From assembly GCA_937958075.1 (NCBI GenBank), contig CALFFB010000003.1, forward strand, positions 1-10,100: 10,100 nt of DNA. Direction: 5' to 3'. The notes under the pieces were generated by a model. It searched no databases, was not told the origin of the DNA, and worked only from the letters and a program-made list of their open reading frames with translations. The translations under genes were made by a program, and so were the position numbers. Of the stretch, positions 8,477-10,100 are shown in pieces. This DNA is from an uncultured Geobacteraceae bacterium. GTDB lineage: Bacteria > Desulfobacterota > Desulfuromonadia > Desulfuromonadales > Geopsychrobacteraceae. The first letter of the stretch is position 1; each line of letters begins with the position of its first letter.

Positions 8477-9397
8477 ATGAACAAGGATTTTCTCTCTCTG
8501 TCCGACTGGCCCCTGGCCGATCTGGAACGGATTTTTGATCTGACCCGCGAACTGAAGCGGAAACAGAAGCAGGGCGTGCCCCATCGCCTCCTCGAAGGCA
8601 AAACCCTGGCCATGATCTTTGAAAAGAGCTCGACCCGCACCCGCATCTCCTTTGAGGTGGGCATGGTGCAACTGGGTGGCCATGCCCTGTTTCTGCACTC
8701 CGGCACCACCCAGATGGGGCGCGGTGAGCCGATCCGGGACAGCGCCCGGGTCATGGCCCGCTACTGCGACGGGGTGATGATCCGCACCTTCTCCCATTCC
8801 ATCGTCGAGGAGTTCGCCGCCCACTGTAGCGCCCCGGTGATCAACGGCCTGACCGACCTGAACCATCCCTGCCAGCTGATGGCCGATCTGTTCACCGTCA
8901 GCGAGCACCGCGCCAACTACCGCGAGCTGACCTACTGCTGGATCGGCGACGGCAACAACATGGCCCACAGCTGGATCAACGCCGCCTCGGTCTTCGGCTT
9001 CCCCCTGCGTATCGCCACGCCCAAAGGGTATGAGCCGGATGCCGGCGTTCTTGAGCAGGCCCGCGCGGCGGGGGCCGACATCCTCCTCACCGACAGTCCG
9101 GAAGAAGCCGTCACCGGCGCTGACATTCTCAATACCGATGTCTGGGCGAGCATGGGCCAGGAGGAGGAACAGCAGATCCGCGCCCGGGCCTTCGCCGGTT
9201 TCCAGATCAATTCGCAACTGCTGGGTGTGGCCAATCCCGGCGCCCTGGTCATGCACTGTCTGCCGGCCCACCGCGACGAGGAGATCACCGACGAGGTCAT
9301 GGAGGGGCCGCAATCGATTATTTTTGACGAGGCCGAGAACCGGCTGCATGTGCAAAAGGCCATCATGGCCACCCTGATGGGCGGGATCGGCCGATGA
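8477..9397 (+). CDS. argF: Ornithine carbamoyltransferase
   Basis: Transfers the carbamoyl group from carbamoyl phosphate to ornithine to give citrulline; acts as a cytoplasmic trimer. It has 306 residues, full length. The carbamoyl-phosphate site is SSTRTR (51-56), with HPCQ at 130-133. The ornithine side has DVWASMG (221-227) and the catalytic-cysteine motif MHCLPAHR (259-266). The ATG at 8477 has AGGAG (8462-8466) 10 nt upstream, seven bases after the argD stop. An in-frame ATG at 8429 inside argD is rejected because family similarity begins at MNKDFLSLSDW. The gene set argB-argD-argF supports the biosynthetic role over a catabolic arcB role. The stop codon overlaps the next start by ATGA. 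Confidence 0.97.
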   Translation: MNKDFLSLSDWPLADLERIFDLTRELKRKQKQGVPHRLLEGKTLAMIFEKSSTRTRISFEVGMVQLGGHALFLHSGTTQMGRGEPIRDSARVMARYCDGVMIRTFSHSIVEEFAAHCSAPVINGLTDLNHPCQLMADLFTVSEHRANYRELTYCWIGDGNNMAHSWINAASVFGFPLRIATPKGYEPDAGVLEQARAAGADILLTDSPEEAVTGADILNTDVWASMGQEEEQQIRARAFAGFQINSQLLGVANPGALVMHCLPAHRDEEITDEVMEGPQSIIFDEAENRLHVQKAIMATLMGGIGR

Positions 9398-10100
9398 AAC
9401 TGACCTGCCCCCACTGTGAGTACAGCCGTACCGTTGATCCGCAGCAGATCCCGGAAGGGACCGTGCGGGTCAAATGCCCCCTGTGTACCAAATCCTTCGA
9501 TCTGCCGTCGGTGCTGCCTGATGAGGAACCGGCAGAGCAGACCCCGATTCCCCCCGGAACCGACCAGAACGCGCCGCAGGAAGCAACGGTCGCTGCCGAC
9601 GACCGGCAGCAGGAAAGACCGGATGACCCGGCAACGGGCCAGGAGCCGACCTTTGCGCCGGGATCCCCCCCCTACCGGCCGGGCGCGCCCATCGATGCCG
9701 TACCCAAAGCCGGATTCTGGATACGGGTCGTGGCCACTCTCGTCGATGCCTTCATCGTCTTTGGCCTGCAGTTCATCCTCGGTTCAATCCTGGCGGTGGC
9801 CGGCACGGTCACGACTGTGGGTGCGGAAACGGGCGCCGGGGAAACGGCCATGGTGGTTCATCTGTTCAACCTGATTATCAGCTTTGTCTATTATGTCTTT
9901 TTTACCGGCTATAATGGGCAGACACCGGGGAAGATGGCCCTGCGCATCAAGGTCGTCCGCCGCGACGGCGGTCCCGTCGGTTACGCCAGGGCAGCCTTTC
10001 GCGAGGTTCCGGCGAAATTTCTGTCCGGCATCCTCTTCGGCATCGGCTATCTGATGGTGGCCTTCGATGAACAGAAACGGGGTCTGCACGACCGCATGTC
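9394..10100 (+). CDS. Zinc-ribbon and RDD-family membrane protein (3' end outside window)
   Basis: The frame stays open for 235 codons to the window edge, so this is a partial gene. Residues 5-31 form a two-CxxC zinc ribbon (C5, C8, C28, C31) of the MJ0042 type, beginning MKLTCPHCEYSRTV. A Pro/Glu/Gln-rich, probably disordered linker spans about 38-105. An RDD-type membrane domain follows, with GFWIRVVATLVDAFIV at 107-122 (R111, D118), a second hydrophobic segment at about 152-171, the cytoplasmic block GQTPGKMALRIKVV, and a third hydrophobic stretch at about 205-222 ending in FDEQKRGLHDRM. Function is unknown. RDD proteins are often suspected transporters or membrane accessory proteins. The start shares ATGA with the argF stop, with a weak GGGA 7 nt upstream, so expression probably depends on coupling to argF. 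Nothing in it points to arginine metabolism. Confidence 0.88.
   Translation, partial: MKLTCPHCEYSRTVDPQQIPEGTVRVKCPLCTKSFDLPSVLPDEEPAEQTPIPPGTDQNAPQEATVAADDRQQERPDDPATGQEPTFAPGSPPYRPGAPIDAVPKAGFWIRVVATLVDAFIVFGLQFILGSILAVAGTVTTVGAETGAGETAMVVHLFNLIISFVYYVFFTGYNGQTPGKMALRIKVVRRDGGPVGYARAAFREVPAKFLSGILFGIGYLMVAFDEQKRGLHDRM

Overview
This 10.1 kb window is chromosomal, GC-rich and bacterial, with every gene on the plus strand. The proteins (AlaS, HslV, HslU, ArgB, ArgD, ArgF) and a soluble REC-histidine kinase fit a Desulfuromonadales/Geobacter-Pelobacter type deltaproteobacterium. That placement is an impression from protein style and gene content, not the result of a search. I see no mobile element, CRISPR array, tRNA or rRNA.

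Layout: alaS (95-2740) comes first. A promoter/hairpin region (2774-2851) leads into a response-regulator/histidine-kinase fusion (2876-3976). A 342-base intergenic region follows, holding a promoter candidate, a structured RNA element (element A, 4109-4218) and a terminator-like hairpin. Then come hslV and hslU (4319-6174), overlapping by four bases and encoding the two-part HslVU ATP-dependent protease. A second intergenic region carries another copy of the RNA element (element B, 6202-6308) and a 10-bp direct repeat. Last is a tightly packed arginine block, argB-argD-argF (6383-9397). It is overlapped at its end by the start of a zinc-ribbon/RDD membrane protein gene that runs off the window.

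How the genes work together: HslV is the peptidase and HslU its unfoldase. ArgB, ArgD and ArgF carry out the N-acetylglutamate kinase, acetylornithine aminotransferase and ornithine carbamoyltransferase steps of arginine synthesis. ArgB has the N-terminal extension and C-terminal signature of arginine-inhibited kinases.

The most interesting feature is the pair of homologous RNA elements of about 107-110 nt, one 100 nt upstream of hslV and one 74 nt upstream of argB. They share loop sequences and junction layout. Their stems differ in sequence but keep base pairing, which is the mark of a conserved RNA fold rather than a DNA repeat. Each has two hairpins with GGA-containing loops inside a long closing stem. 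I cannot assign the element to a named family with certainty.
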